Below, in pieces: positions 18,304-27,591 of a stretch of 34,615 nt of DNA. Position 1 is the stretch's first letter, and every line of letters starts with the position of its first letter. The notes beneath the pieces were generated by a model. That model worked only from the letters and a program-made list of their open reading frames with translations, did not search any database and was not told the origin of the DNA. Source of the stretch: Verrucomicrobiota bacterium (GTDB lineage: Bacteria > Verrucomicrobiota > Verrucomicrobiia > Chthoniobacterales > UBA10450); contig QHRD01000012.1 in the NCBI GenBank assembly GCA_003220005.1, positions 1 to 34,615 on the forward strand, in the 5' to 3' direction. The translations under genes were made by a program, and so were the position numbers.

Positions 18304-19071
18304 TCAACCGCCCAACGGCAGCACGTCGGGCTTGACCCACATTACGTCGGTAAACGCCGCTCGCCCCAACTCATCTTTCGTACACGGATAGATGTCGAAC
18401 AAGGTGAAACCCAGCTCCTCCACCATCGTTTGATTCAGTTCGCACAAGCTGGTCTGATTTTCATATTGAGGGAGGATACAAATCTCCGTATAAAACGCCG
18501 CCACCCGCTGCGCGAAAGTCTTCTTTCCGCCCGCCACCAGAAGGCTCTCGGCGCCTTGGATGTCAGCTTTGATCAGCAGCAGCCCATTGGGCTCGAACTC
18601 GTCTGCCCAATCGTCGAGGGTCATCGCTTGCACCTGCACCTGAGACAGATGCCGCTGCACCGGATCGTATGGCGATTGGCCGGAAGAAAGATTGTCCAGC
18701 AGAGAATTAGTCTGCTCGCCGACGTTCAGATGAAAGCCGACGATCCCGGTCGTGTCACCAAGTGCTATTTCATGCACCTGGACGTTTGGCCGTCTCTTCA
18801 TTCTGCGGCGCAGCACCGCAGCGCTGTCCGGTGTAGGCTCGAAGGCATGAATCTTTGCTCCCGGCACGTAATCCGACAGCTTATCCACGGTGTAGCCATG
18901 ATGCGCGCCGATATCCAGAATCGCCGCAGGCTTAATTTTTCGATAGATCTGGCCCATGGAAAAGTAACCATCGGGCATATTGACGAGGTTCTTGACACGG
19001 CGGACGATATGCCGCTGAATGCGGCTGGAGATGCGATTGCGGGACAGAATGTGGTGGAGCAGGCGAAGCAT
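18304..19071 (-). CDS. FkbM family methyltransferase
   Basis: KPAAILDIGAHHGYTVDKLSDYVPGAKIHAFEPTPDSAAVLRRRM...LLLIKADIQGAESLLVAGGKKTF. Confidence 0.85.
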   Translation of the reverse strand: MLRLLHHILSRNRISSRIQRHIVRRVKNLVNMPDGYFSMGQIYRKIKPAAILDIGAHHGYTVDKLSDYVPGAKIHAFEPTPDSAAVLRRRMKRRPNVQVHEIALGDTTGIVGFHLNVGEQTNSLLDNLSSGQSPYDPVQRHLSQVQVQAMTLDDWADEFEPNGLLLIKADIQGAESLLVAGGKKTFAQRVAAFYTEICILPQYENQTSLCELNQTMVEELGFTLFDIYPCTKDELGRAAFTDVMWVKPDVLPLGG

Positions 19072-19079
19072 CGCGGCGG

Positions 19080-19110
19080 ATTATATTAATGTCCCATCCG
19101 AGAGCGTCAA
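19080..19110 (-). promoter_or_regulatory. Candidate sigma70-like promoter for the minus-strand operon
   Basis: Minus strand TTGACG-19 nt-TATAAT (or TTGACG-16-TAATAT); TATAAT ends 8 nt before the ATG at 19071. Confidence 0.4.
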
Positions 19111-19116
19111 AGTGAT

Positions 19117-21162
19117 GTGAGGGGAGGCTTCGCGGCTGGCCTAGTGGATAAAGGAATGGCTCTTTTCAACCCGCTCGATCACCCAATTTGTTTCTCCCGC
19201 CCTCTACGAGTGGCTTCTACAGCGAGTGCGCGCTTCTGGATGGAGCACATTACTTTTGGGATGTTTCTTGTGGATGTGCTGCGGCCCAGAGTGCTCGTGG
19301 AATTGGGTACCTTCTCGGGCGTGTCTTTCTGCGCCTTCTGCCAAGCAGTGAAGGAACTGGGTGCCGGCACACGCTGCTACGCGGTTGATACCTGGAAGGG
19401 CGACCCACACAACGGCTACTACGGCCCTGAGGTATTAAGCGATCTCAAGAGCCACCACGACCCTCTTTATGGCGGTTTTTCCCGGCTCATCCAGTCGACC
19501 TTCGATGAGGCAGTGTCTCACTTCGCGGATGGCTCTATCGATTTGTTGCATATCGACGGCTTCCACGTCTATGAGGCGGTCAGGCACGATTTCGAAACCT
19601 GGCTGCCGAAGGTGAGCGACCGGGGCGTGGTACTCTTCCACGACATTAACGTCCACGAAATCGATTTCGGCGTGTGGAAATTGTGGGAAGAACTCAAGCA
19701 GCGTTATCCTCATTTCGAGGCCATGTGGGGTCAGGGCCTCGGCGTTCTCGCTGTGGGTAAGCAACAACCTGATCTGCTAAGATCCTTGTGCAACTCCTCT
19801 GACGGCGAGCTAACGGCAGTGCGCGACTTCTTCCGCCAACTGGGGCTGCGGCTGGAGCTGGCCCGCGAACGTGACGAGTTGACTGTCAGACTCCAGGAAC
19901 GGTCGGATGTCATTGGCAGCTTCAAACAGAGCGTGCCTATGCGCTTTTTCTATGTCTGGACGCGTGAAGGCTTAGGAGGTGTCGCGCGTCGTGCCATTGG
20001 CAAGTTATCAGCTATCAGACGTCAGCTATCCTTTGGCAGACATCGCCGCAGTGGACGTGCTAACAGACGAATGAACGTTCGACCGATAGCGTTTTACCTC
20101 CCGCAATTCCATCCTATCCCCGAAAACGATAGTTGGTGGGGCGAAGGATTCACCGAGTGGACCAACGTATCCAGATCCACACCCCTCTTCTCAGGGCATT
20201 ACCAGCCACACGTCCCTGCCGAGCTTGGTTTCTATGACTTACGCCTGGCCGAAATGCGACAGGCCCAGGCAGACCTGGCACGGGAGTATGGCATCTATGG
20301 CTTTTGTTACTACAGCTACTGGTTTAACGGCAAGCGCCTTCTGAGTCGTCCTTTCGATGAAGTGCTGGCCTCTGGAAAACCCGATTTCCCTTTCTGTCTC
20401 TGCTGGGCGAACGAGAATTGGACGCGGGTCTGGAATGGATTGGAAAAGGGTATCCTTATCGAGCAAAGCTACTCTGAAGAGGACGACAGACAACACATAC
20501 GCTGGCTCGCCAATGCTTTTCGAGACAAGAGATATATCAAGGTGGGCGACAGACCGCTGTTCCTCGTTTATCGGGCCAGTAGCATCCCTGACCCTGTGAA
20601 GACTACCTCTATCTGGCGGGACGAAGCCCGTAAGCTGGGCTTTAAGGAACTATACTTGTGCCGCGTGGAGAGCTTCGCCCAGGAACGCGAACCCCCGGCC
20701 TGCCTTGGCTTCGATGCGTCGGTGGAGTTTCAACCCGACTGGTCATCCCTCCCAACATTAACTAAGCCATTGCGCCGGGGCAGAGTGTGGCAGCGCCTAA
20801 TCCGGTCGGGTCTTTTGAGCAAGGCTTACCAGCAGAACGATGTTTACAGCTATAAGCACGTGGCAAATCTGATGCGTCACAGAGACGAGCCGCCTTATAA
20901 GAGGTTTCCCTGTGTCACCCCAGGCTGGGACAATACTCCACGACGCAAGCACGGAGCTATCGTCCTACGGGGATCCACTCCGAAGCTTTACCAACGCTGG
21001 TTGGAGGCGACTCTTGCGAGGTTCGAGCCATACGGCCCTGGCGAGGACCTGGTGTTCATCAACGCGTGGAATGAGTGGGGAGAAGGAAATCATCTTGAAC
21101 CTGATAAGCGATGGGGCCGGGCATATTTGGAAGCCACTCGCAGGGCGCTATGTGGCAAGTGA
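19117..21162 (+). CDS. Fusion: N-terminal class I SAM methyltransferase-like domain plus C-terminal WbsX/GH99-like glycan enzyme
   Basis: N-term VLVELGTFSGVSFCAFCQAVKELGAGTRCYAVDTWKGD...DLLHIDGFHVYEAVRHDFETW; C-term VRPIAFYLPQFHPIPENDSWWGEGFTEWTNVSRSTPLFSGHYQPHVPAELGFYDLR. Start may be internal ATG 19156. Confidence 0.85.
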   Translation: MRGGFAAGLVDKGMALFNPLDHPICFSRPLRVASTASARFWMEHITFGMFLVDVLRPRVLVELGTFSGVSFCAFCQAVKELGAGTRCYAVDTWKGDPHNGYYGPEVLSDLKSHHDPLYGGFSRLIQSTFDEAVSHFADGSIDLLHIDGFHVYEAVRHDFETWLPKVSDRGVVLFHDINVHEIDFGVWKLWEELKQRYPHFEAMWGQGLGVLAVGKQQPDLLRSLCNSSDGELTAVRDFFRQLGLRLELARERDELTVRLQERSDVIGSFKQSVPMRFFYVWTREGLGGVARRAIGKLSAIRRQLSFGRHRRSGRANRRMNVRPIAFYLPQFHPIPENDSWWGEGFTEWTNVSRSTPLFSGHYQPHVPAELGFYDLRLAEMRQAQADLAREYGIYGFCYYSYWFNGKRLLSRPFDEVLASGKPDFPFCLCWANENWTRVWNGLEKGILIEQSYSEEDDRQHIRWLANAFRDKRYIKVGDRPLFLVYRASSIPDPVKTTSIWRDEARKLGFKELYLCRVESFAQEREPPACLGFDASVEFQPDWSSLPTLTKPLRRGRVWQRLIRSGLLSKAYQQNDVYSYKHVANLMRHRDEPPYKRFPCVTPGWDNTPRRKHGAIVLRGSTPKLYQRWLEATLARFEPYGPGEDLVFINAWNEWGEGNHLEPDKRWGRAYLEATRRALCGK

Positions 21163-21244
21163 GACAAAGAGACGGATTCACCAAGATATTAGGGTTCTCG
21201 CGCTTTAAGTTTTACATTTCAAGATAACATAGGGATTACAAAGC

Positions 21245-22078
21245 ATGGAGAAACTGGAAGATTCACGGCACCTCTACTTGGATTTGATGAAGCGCTGCCT
21301 TGTGAACATGATTTATCCACAGGCAGAGGAAGTGCCGTTGCCTGCTACCGCAACCGGTTTCCGCGATAGATTGGCTCGTGTGCTGCTGAAAGATGAAGGA
21401 GGATCAGGGCGAATCTCAGCCACCCAATCGGGCGATCATTTAGGACGAATGGAGGGCCGCATCTGGCCTGTTGTTGCGCACACAATGATCGGTCTGAAGC
21501 GCCTCGATAACCTGGAATTCTGTGTCGAGCAGGTAATCGCCAAAGAAGTCTCTGGAGACCTCATCGAGACAGGGGTATGGCGCGGAGGAACTACCATCTT
21601 CATGCGCGCTGTGCTCAAGGCCTATGGCGTGACCGACCGCCGCGTATGGGTCGCTGACTCATTCGAGGGTCTGCCTCCACCTGACACAGCTAAATACCCG
21701 CGTGACGCGGACAGCGACTTGCACAAAGCGAGAGAGCTTGCCGTTTCACTTGAAGAGGTGAAGACCAACTTCGACAGATACGGTTTGCTGGACGACCAGG
21801 TGCGTTTTCTCAAGGGCTGGTTCCGCGATACTCTGCCCATTGCACCGGTAGAGCGCCTGGCAGTGCTGCGATTGGACGGCGACATGTACGGATCGACCAT
21901 GGACACGTTGGTCAATCTCTACCCGAAACTGTCAAAGGGAGGCTACGTCATCGTTGATGACTACGGCGCCATCCCAGCCTGCCGCCAGGCAGTTAATGAC
22001 TACCGTTCGGCCAATGGAATCAGTGAAGAGATATGCGAGATAGACTGGACCGGCATTTTCTGGCAGAAGGGGAATTAG
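21245..22078 (+). CDS. TylF/MycF family O-methyltransferase
   Basis: GDLIETGVWRGGTTIFMRAVLKAYGVTDRRVWVADSFEGLPPPD...LRLDGDMYGSTMDTLVNLYPKLSKGGYVIVDDYGAIPACRQAVNDYR. Confidence 0.9.
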   Translation: MEKLEDSRHLYLDLMKRCLVNMIYPQAEEVPLPATATGFRDRLARVLLKDEGGSGRISATQSGDHLGRMEGRIWPVVAHTMIGLKRLDNLEFCVEQVIAKEVSGDLIETGVWRGGTTIFMRAVLKAYGVTDRRVWVADSFEGLPPPDTAKYPRDADSDLHKARELAVSLEEVKTNFDRYGLLDDQVRFLKGWFRDTLPIAPVERLAVLRLDGDMYGSTMDTLVNLYPKLSKGGYVIVDDYGAIPACRQAVNDYRSANGISEEICEIDWTGIFWQKGN

Positions 22079-22146
22079 CTATCAATATCGCGAGCGCAGA
22101 TTACTCGCTTGGTCCGCGTTGTGATCATTTGCGAACCCTCATGCAA

Positions 22147-22890
22147 TCATGGCTTCGCTAAACAAAAAAAGTCCGTTTCCATTTCCTCCACTTTATAGCC
22201 GGCAAGCTCCATCATGATTTTCGAAGCCTGGCGATCCTGGGCGGTTAAATGCTTCTGTTCAAAGAGCACGACACGCGGGCGAAGAGTGCTGAAATCGAAT
22301 TGGCGTAGAATGACGTAGTCAAATCCTTCACAATCGATGTGCAAGAGATCAACCTTTTGGACATTATTGCGCGACAGTAACGCATCCACGGTTAAGCACT
22401 CCACCGAAGCCTCCTTCACGGCCGAATGCATCTCAGGACTAAGATGTTTGATTACGTGAAGCTTGTCCAAGCTGGCAACGCTTCGCAGCCAATCCGAATT
22501 GGCAATTTCGATCCCGTTTAAAGCGTTTTCGTCCACGTAATACATGTTTGCCGTACCCGAAGACGCAGCTACTGCAGCCTGCTCGATCGCAAAACGGCCG
22601 CACTTTCCAAAATTTGCCCTAAGCATTGCGGCGTACATCGGAATGGGCTCGACCAAAAGTCCATGATATCGTGCATCAGCAACCAGGAGCGTAGCAAGCG
22701 GGTCATTTGTTATGCCGTCATTGGCGCCAATTTTCAGCACAAATATGTCTTCATAGTCTTTGAAGGCAGCTTCCGTTTGGAACCGGATGCCCGGGCGAAA
22801 GACACAGTACGTCCTTCTGGCAATCTTGTGAAAACGAGGAAATCGTTCGGTAACTTTGGATATTCTCAGAATAAGCGCAGCGAAATCCAC
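22147..22890 (-). CDS. FkbM family methyltransferase
   Basis: FVLKIGANDGITNDPLATLLVADARYHGLLVEPIPMYAAML...KVDLLHIDCEGFDYVILRQFDFSTLRPRVVLFEQKHL. Confidence 0.82.
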   Translation of the reverse strand: MDFAALILRISKVTERFPRFHKIARRTYCVFRPGIRFQTEAAFKDYEDIFVLKIGANDGITNDPLATLLVADARYHGLLVEPIPMYAAMLRANFGKCGRFAIEQAAVAASSGTANMYYVDENALNGIEIANSDWLRSVASLDKLHVIKHLSPEMHSAVKEASVECLTVDALLSRNNVQKVDLLHIDCEGFDYVILRQFDFSTLRPRVVLFEQKHLTAQDRQASKIMMELAGYKVEEMETDFFCLAKP

Positions 22891-22898
22891 GATAACTC

Positions 22899-23906
22899 CT
22901 ATTGCGCCATTTGATCAAAGTAACGCGAGAAGCGGCCTTTCGCTTTGCGCAGGAGAACTCGTGCCTCCTCATTCATAACAGCCAGCCAAGCTCCCAGATT
23001 AGAGCGCTGACGACGATGATGCTCCAGGCGAGCGATCGTAAAAGGGCGCGACAAAGCTTTCGGGTCAGAGAGAAGAGGCTTGCGTCCGCAGAAATGAGCC
23101 ACGCGCGGGCGGCGAATTTTTGTCGGGAAATGCCAGCCTGCGCCGAGACAGTCGCGCATTAGCTCTCCCTTTCCGTGATGACTCCAGATATGCTGCAAGT
23201 CGGAAATACCAAACGTGATTTCTCCACGTTGTGACATTGCGTGGACGAAATAATTTAGAAGCGGCTGCTCAGAAAAGTCACCAAACAGTCCCGGTGTCTC
23301 CTTCCCCCACAACTCCGCTGCCAGCCACTTTTCGAACGGGATAACATTCCGTTTGCAAGCAAAAGCGCCGGACGAAAAATACGCGTTCCCACGCCACTCA
23401 AACTCAGCATCAAAGCGCCTGAGTTTTTGCGGATCAAAATAAAAGTGCGCCAGCCAACCTGGGATCTCCAGGGCATCTGGCGGGATGGAAATCTCACTCC
23501 AGAAAATCTGAAAATCGACGTCACTGCGGACTTGTGAAGTAAAATCTCCCCAGACAATCGCGTCCGAATCCAGCCACACGTAATATTCAAACGGGCCTTC
23601 CCACATCGCGGCGAGCTTGGCGCGACCGTTCCCGCCCAGGAGATTCCGCATCTCTTTAGAAGGCAGTTCCGAAACACGTAACACGATTAAATCGTATTCC
23701 TTTTGTAAATCAACAACGCTAAAGTGGCCATCCACAACGAGGCACACGGGAACATCGGGACAGTAATGCTTCATGCTTGCCAGCGTGCCCTGAACCATGA
23801 ACTTGTCTCCCGCATGGCAGCCAGTCACAAAACCAAACGGCGCTTGCACCTTCACAATACAAGAGCTGATTCTTTCGGCTCTGCATTCCCACGAGACAAA
23901 ACGCAC
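22899..23906 (-). CDS. Putative nucleotide-diphospho-sugar transferase (GT8-like)
   Basis: PFGFVTGCHAGDKFMVQGTLASMKHYCPDVPVCLVVDGHF...AAMWEGPFEYYVWLDSDAIVWGDF. Confidence 0.55.
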   Translation of the reverse strand: MRFVSWECRAERISSCIVKVQAPFGFVTGCHAGDKFMVQGTLASMKHYCPDVPVCLVVDGHFSVVDLQKEYDLIVLRVSELPSKEMRNLLGGNGRAKLAAMWEGPFEYYVWLDSDAIVWGDFTSQVRSDVDFQIFWSEISIPPDALEIPGWLAHFYFDPQKLRRFDAEFEWRGNAYFSSGAFACKRNVIPFEKWLAAELWGKETPGLFGDFSEQPLLNYFVHAMSQRGEITFGISDLQHIWSHHGKGELMRDCLGAGWHFPTKIRRPRVAHFCGRKPLLSDPKALSRPFTIARLEHHRRQRSNLGAWLAVMNEEARVLLRKAKGRFSRYFDQMAQ

Positions 23907-25078
23907 TCTCGATAGATTGCTTCGAATCTAGCTGAGAAAGAACTCAGGTGGTTACGAACGCGCACTATCTCACGACCAGTTGCCCCTAGCATCTCGCGCA
24001 GTTGCGGCGAATTTCGCAATTTCATGATCGCCTCGATCAGTGCCGCTCCATCCTGGGGCGCACATAGCATGGCTCCCTGTCCCTCAGGCGCAGCTTCTGG
24101 AATTCCACCCACTCGAAAGGCTACCACCGGTGTTCCGCAAGCCATCGCTTCAACCAAGGTTAACCCGTACGTTTCCATGAGTGACGCACTGACGAAAACG
24201 TCCGCCACGCCGAAAAATCTCGCGCGCTCCCGACGATCGGCAAGGTTGCCCACCAACCGGACATCGAAGCCATCTGGGACTGGCACGCTGCCCTCACCCG
24301 CCAGCACGACTGTCACACCTTTGAGATTCGGTAACTGCGAGAGCTGTTTCAGCAGCCATGGAATGTTCTTATTCGTGTCCGTTAACGACGCAGCGCCGAC
24401 AGCGATGACAAAAGCATCCGGCGGGATGGAATGCGCTGCCCGGCACTCCGCCATGTCCTGTGGTCCAAAAAAGGTCATGTCGATTCCAGGAGTAATTACC
24501 CGTGCGCCGCCGCAGACCCTGACAATCGGACTTTGCTGAGCCAGGTTCGCCAACCACTGGCTGTTCGCAACGAACCGGACTTGGCGACTTCGATATGCCC
24601 GCAACTTCCGCCGCTGCTCGTCCTTAGCAAGCAGGCGATTCAAAGGCGTTTTCAAGATCGGGCAGGGCGCGCAGATGTCACTGTAGAGATCGCAGCCGCG
24701 ATAAAGAAAGCAGCCGCCAGTAACATGCCACATGTCATGCAGACTTATAACAACGCCTGTAGATATTGGCAGGCTTTCCAACCATCCTGGAACATCAAAC
24801 CAGTCCGCTACGGTATGCAGATGTATAACATCGACGTCTACCAATTCTTCAGGACCAGGCGGTAACAGCAGTCGACGGGTCCCGTGCCACGGCTCGCGAG
24901 ATAACGACACTGATGCCCGGCGAATCAACCGATTCAGAAAAAATCTGGCGCCTTTAGCCGACGCATTTTTGCAAATCACACGGCTGTCAATTCCTCGCTC
25001 TGCTAATGCGATGGAAAGAAGCGCCGCATACTCGTAACTGCCGCCGGAAGGATCAGTGTTGAGATGCAGTACTCTCAT
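23852..25078 (-). CDS. Glycosyltransferase family 4
   Basis: VLHLNTDPSGGSYEYAALLSIALAERGIDSRVI...FFGVADVFVSASLMETYGLTLVEAMACGTPVVAFRVGGIPEAAPEGQGAM. Confidence 0.92.
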   Translation of the reverse strand: MRVLHLNTDPSGGSYEYAALLSIALAERGIDSRVICKNASAKGARFFLNRLIRRASVSLSREPWHGTRRLLLPPGPEELVDVDVIHLHTVADWFDVPGWLESLPISTGVVISLHDMWHVTGGCFLYRGCDLYSDICAPCPILKTPLNRLLAKDEQRRKLRAYRSRQVRFVANSQWLANLAQQSPIVRVCGGARVITPGIDMTFFGPQDMAECRAAHSIPPDAFVIAVGAASLTDTNKNIPWLLKQLSQLPNLKGVTVVLAGEGSVPVPDGFDVRLVGNLADRRERARFFGVADVFVSASLMETYGLTLVEAMACGTPVVAFRVGGIPEAAPEGQGAMLCAPQDGAALIEAIMKLRNSPQLREMLGATGREIVRVRNHLSSFSARFEAIYRECVLSRGNAEPKESALVL

Positions 25079-26142
25079 GTTGCGGACCTACAAGCGGACA
25101 ATTTGAACCTCATACCTTGAATTTCCCGAGCGCGCCTGTGATGAAGCCGACGCCGACGCGGCGCATTGAGAATATAATAAAACCAATACCACGCCGCTTT
25201 CCGATATCCCGCACATTTTTCTTTTTGTCCCGCGATTTTGTAGAACAACGATAACACCGGAAAAGCAAGCGCCCGAACAGGTGCAAGCACATTGCGAAAG
25301 AATTGTTGGCGCCGCGATTGTTTGAAAGCCGCTATTTGCCGATTCACAGGCGCACCCGCATCCGCGGCAAATCGTTCAAACAATACCTGGGCCGGGCCCG
25401 GCATTCCACCAAGCCACGGTACCGAACGCGTGTAGTGAAGCACGCAGTCTAAATCGTTGTCGTCCTGCTCATCAAAGCGCCACGCGGCTCGATTCCAATG
25501 CTCGGGCAACTCTGCGATTCGGCCGTGAAGAAGAAAATTAATCGCCGACTGATCCCAAAAGCGATAGTGTCCCTTCCAGTCCCTGAAAAATTCGAGGGAC
25601 CGCTTGGTGAAATTCTGTTTCCTTAGTTCGTCCAGGTTTAAGAGCACTACGCCCGCGTTAAAGTAGTGCCCATCGGCTGGCAGACCCATGGCGGCTGCGA
25701 TCGCACGCGAATCGTCCTCAAGCGTCGGCGTCTCGGAGTCGGGAACTGCGGCGAGAACTTTGCCGGGAGGCAATTCAAGATCAAAAAGCTTGGCGAGATC
25801 GCGGAACACCAGCACATCGCAGTCAAGGTAAATCAAACGCGGCACATTCAAAACCTGTGGCAGCAATGTGCGGCAATAAGTCATGTGCGACTTCCCGGGG
25901 CCGAGTGTCGCCTTGCTAAAAACCGATGGATCGACCGTTACAACCTCCAGCCGGCATTCGCCAAACTTTTCAATCAATCGCGAGAGAGCGCTCCTTGATT
26001 CTGGGGAAAGACCGCCATCGAGCACCTTGAAGTCCACTTCTCTCGTTGAGTCCAAGTGGCTTAGTGCGCTCACCACCGCGCAACAGAGTCCGGGAAAATA
26101 AGGTTCGTTACTGGCTAAAGCAATGACAACTGGTTCCATCAA
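25075..26142 (-). CDS. Glycosyltransferase family 8
   Basis: VVIALASNEPYFPGLCCAVVSALSHLDSTREVDFKVLDGGLS...MTYCRTLLPQVLNVPRLIYLDCDVLVFRDLAKLFDLEL...YFNAGVVLLNLDELRKQNF. Confidence 0.9.
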   Translation of the reverse strand: MMEPVVIALASNEPYFPGLCCAVVSALSHLDSTREVDFKVLDGGLSPESRSALSRLIEKFGECRLEVVTVDPSVFSKATLGPGKSHMTYCRTLLPQVLNVPRLIYLDCDVLVFRDLAKLFDLELPPGKVLAAVPDSETPTLEDDSRAIAAAMGLPADGHYFNAGVVLLNLDELRKQNFTKRSLEFFRDWKGHYRFWDQSAINFLLHGRIAELPEHWNRAAWRFDEQDDNDLDCVLHYTRSVPWLGGMPGPAQVLFERFAADAGAPVNRQIAAFKQSRRQQFFRNVLAPVRALAFPVLSLFYKIAGQKEKCAGYRKAAWYWFYYILNAPRRRRLHHRRAREIQGMRFKLSACRSAT

Positions 26143-26265
26143 ATTCGCGTTTAAGATGAGCCGCCAATATGAGGTTGAAGCCGACTGTGTTCGAAGTGAC
26201 GCGACAGCGGTATTGCACGTCGAGTCTTTACACCACGTCGAACGACTCTGTTACAAACGTGTTCT

Positions 26266-27303
26266 TCACACACGCTGCATTCCCTTTGTTGCCGCTAAGC
26301 GAAAGTTGTCGAGCCATAGCTCAACCAGCTCGAGTTCCGCGGATGGAAAAATTCCTGCAGCTATTAAGACCTCATAGCAGCGGTGGAGATTGTCGCCAAT
26401 TTGCGCTTCACCGCTTTCCAGTTGTAGCCGCGAAAGGACATTGGCAATTTCTTTGTTTCGCGTGTAGCCCGGCACTTCGTCTGCAAAATCTCGGTCAAGA
26501 TCGTGCTGGTTGCGATCCTGAAATACTTCGGGCGCATGGAATGTAATTCCGTATCCGAGCTCCCAAAGGCACCGCTGGGCGATAAAACTTTTCCAGATGT
26601 CGCACGTCCGAAACGAGCAGTAACTTGGAAGATATAACAATGGATATGCCAGGCGCCACCACCACGTGCTCTGGGTGTTGAACGAGCACCAGTTTCCAGC
26701 CTCCAGCACCACCGGTACGCCATCGCTGAACGCGAAATTGCGATCTAAGATCAGTCGCCACACCGCATCCACATCTGGCGAACCGTTGGCAAGTCCCTGT
26801 TGGATCGGACTACGAGTCGCGCCGACCATTTTCGTTTCAGGCGCCTCCGAGCGAACTTCGGACAACGGAAAGCCGCGCGGCCAAATCAGCTCTTTACTGA
26901 AGTATCGGTATGCATTCACCCATCGTGCACTTGTCGGACCGACAGAGCGAACAGCGGCCACGGACTCGGAACGAAGCTGCCATGAATCAAGCGGGGCGTT
27001 GTCGTCGTCAGTTTCATAAAGGAAATCTGCCCCGGCAGCAATCGCGTGAAGATACGCAACATTTTTGCGACTGTAAGAGCCAACCGGCAATTTCCTGGCT
27101 AAGTCAAACTGGCTCGCCTGCTGGTCCGCCAGTGTTAAAAAATCAATTCGACAGCCTTCAGCGAAATACTGGCTTCGGAAATGCGCCGGGCCTGGTTTAT
27201 CACCGGCTACGACGAGTAAGCCGCCACATTCCGTCAGCTTCCTAACAAGCCTAACAACTTCGCGTGTCGGTTCCTGAATTGTGGTGATTACAGCGGCAAA
27301 CAT
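26266..27303 (-). CDS. STELLO/DUF288-like putative glycosyltransferase
   Basis: FAAVITTIQEPTREVVRLVRKLTECGGLLVVAGDKPGP...YSRKNVAYLHAIAAGADFLYETDDDNAPLDSW; RCLWELGYGITFHAPEVFQDRNQHDLDRDFADEVPGY. Confidence 0.6.
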   Translation of the reverse strand: MFAAVITTIQEPTREVVRLVRKLTECGGLLVVAGDKPGPAHFRSQYFAEGCRIDFLTLADQQASQFDLARKLPVGSYSRKNVAYLHAIAAGADFLYETDDDNAPLDSWQLRSESVAAVRSVGPTSARWVNAYRYFSKELIWPRGFPLSEVRSEAPETKMVGATRSPIQQGLANGSPDVDAVWRLILDRNFAFSDGVPVVLEAGNWCSFNTQSTWWWRLAYPLLYLPSYCSFRTCDIWKSFIAQRCLWELGYGITFHAPEVFQDRNQHDLDRDFADEVPGYTRNKEIANVLSRLQLESGEAQIGDNLHRCYEVLIAAGIFPSAELELVELWLDNFRLAATKGMQRV

Positions 27304-27313
27304 TTCGCAACAC

Positions 27314-27591
27314 TAGTGTTGTGCAACCGGTATGGCTTGCCAATCGCCGCAAGGAGTTTGGGCGAATTTCAAGAAGCGAGCGAAGCGCCTGTATCCTTTG
27401 CGATACTGGCCGAGCGAGCGACGCAGAAATTCGCTCAAAGAACTGCGGCCCGCAGGGTTGAGTTGAAAATGGCCTGGCGCCTGCGTTGCATCTCGGTCGC
27501 AGGTCGCAAAGGACATGCTCCCTCGCCGCGCCTTGGCGGCGAGCCATTTTGAACTCAACGATTGGCAAGTCATACCGGTCACACAACACTA
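27314..27591. mobile_element. 278-bp palindrome-ended element, copy 1 (MITE-like or structured repeat; non-coding)
   Basis: Ends TAGTGTTGTGCAACCGGTATGGCTTGCCAATCG / CGATTGGCAAGTCATACCGGTCACACAACACTA (about 30/33 inverted match); same length as copy 2, about 18 mismatches. Confidence 0.88.

Noticed and set aside
18301-19089. Plus-strand ORF 18301..19089 (262 aa)
   Set aside because: Mirror of the FkbM methyltransferase 18304..19071, which has clear motifs.
22079-22146. Possible bidirectional terminator (GCGAG...CTCGC) between convergent genes
   Set aside because: Only a 5-bp stem with no U-tract; too weak to call.
27251-27589. ORFs 27251..27589, 27313..27582, 27316..27552, 29766..30263, 29807..30127 and 29888..30148 as real proteins
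   Set aside because: They coincide with the 278-bp palindromic element on both strands and run into flanks inconsistently; more likely translations of a repeat. A conserved Ka/Ks signal across many copies would change this.
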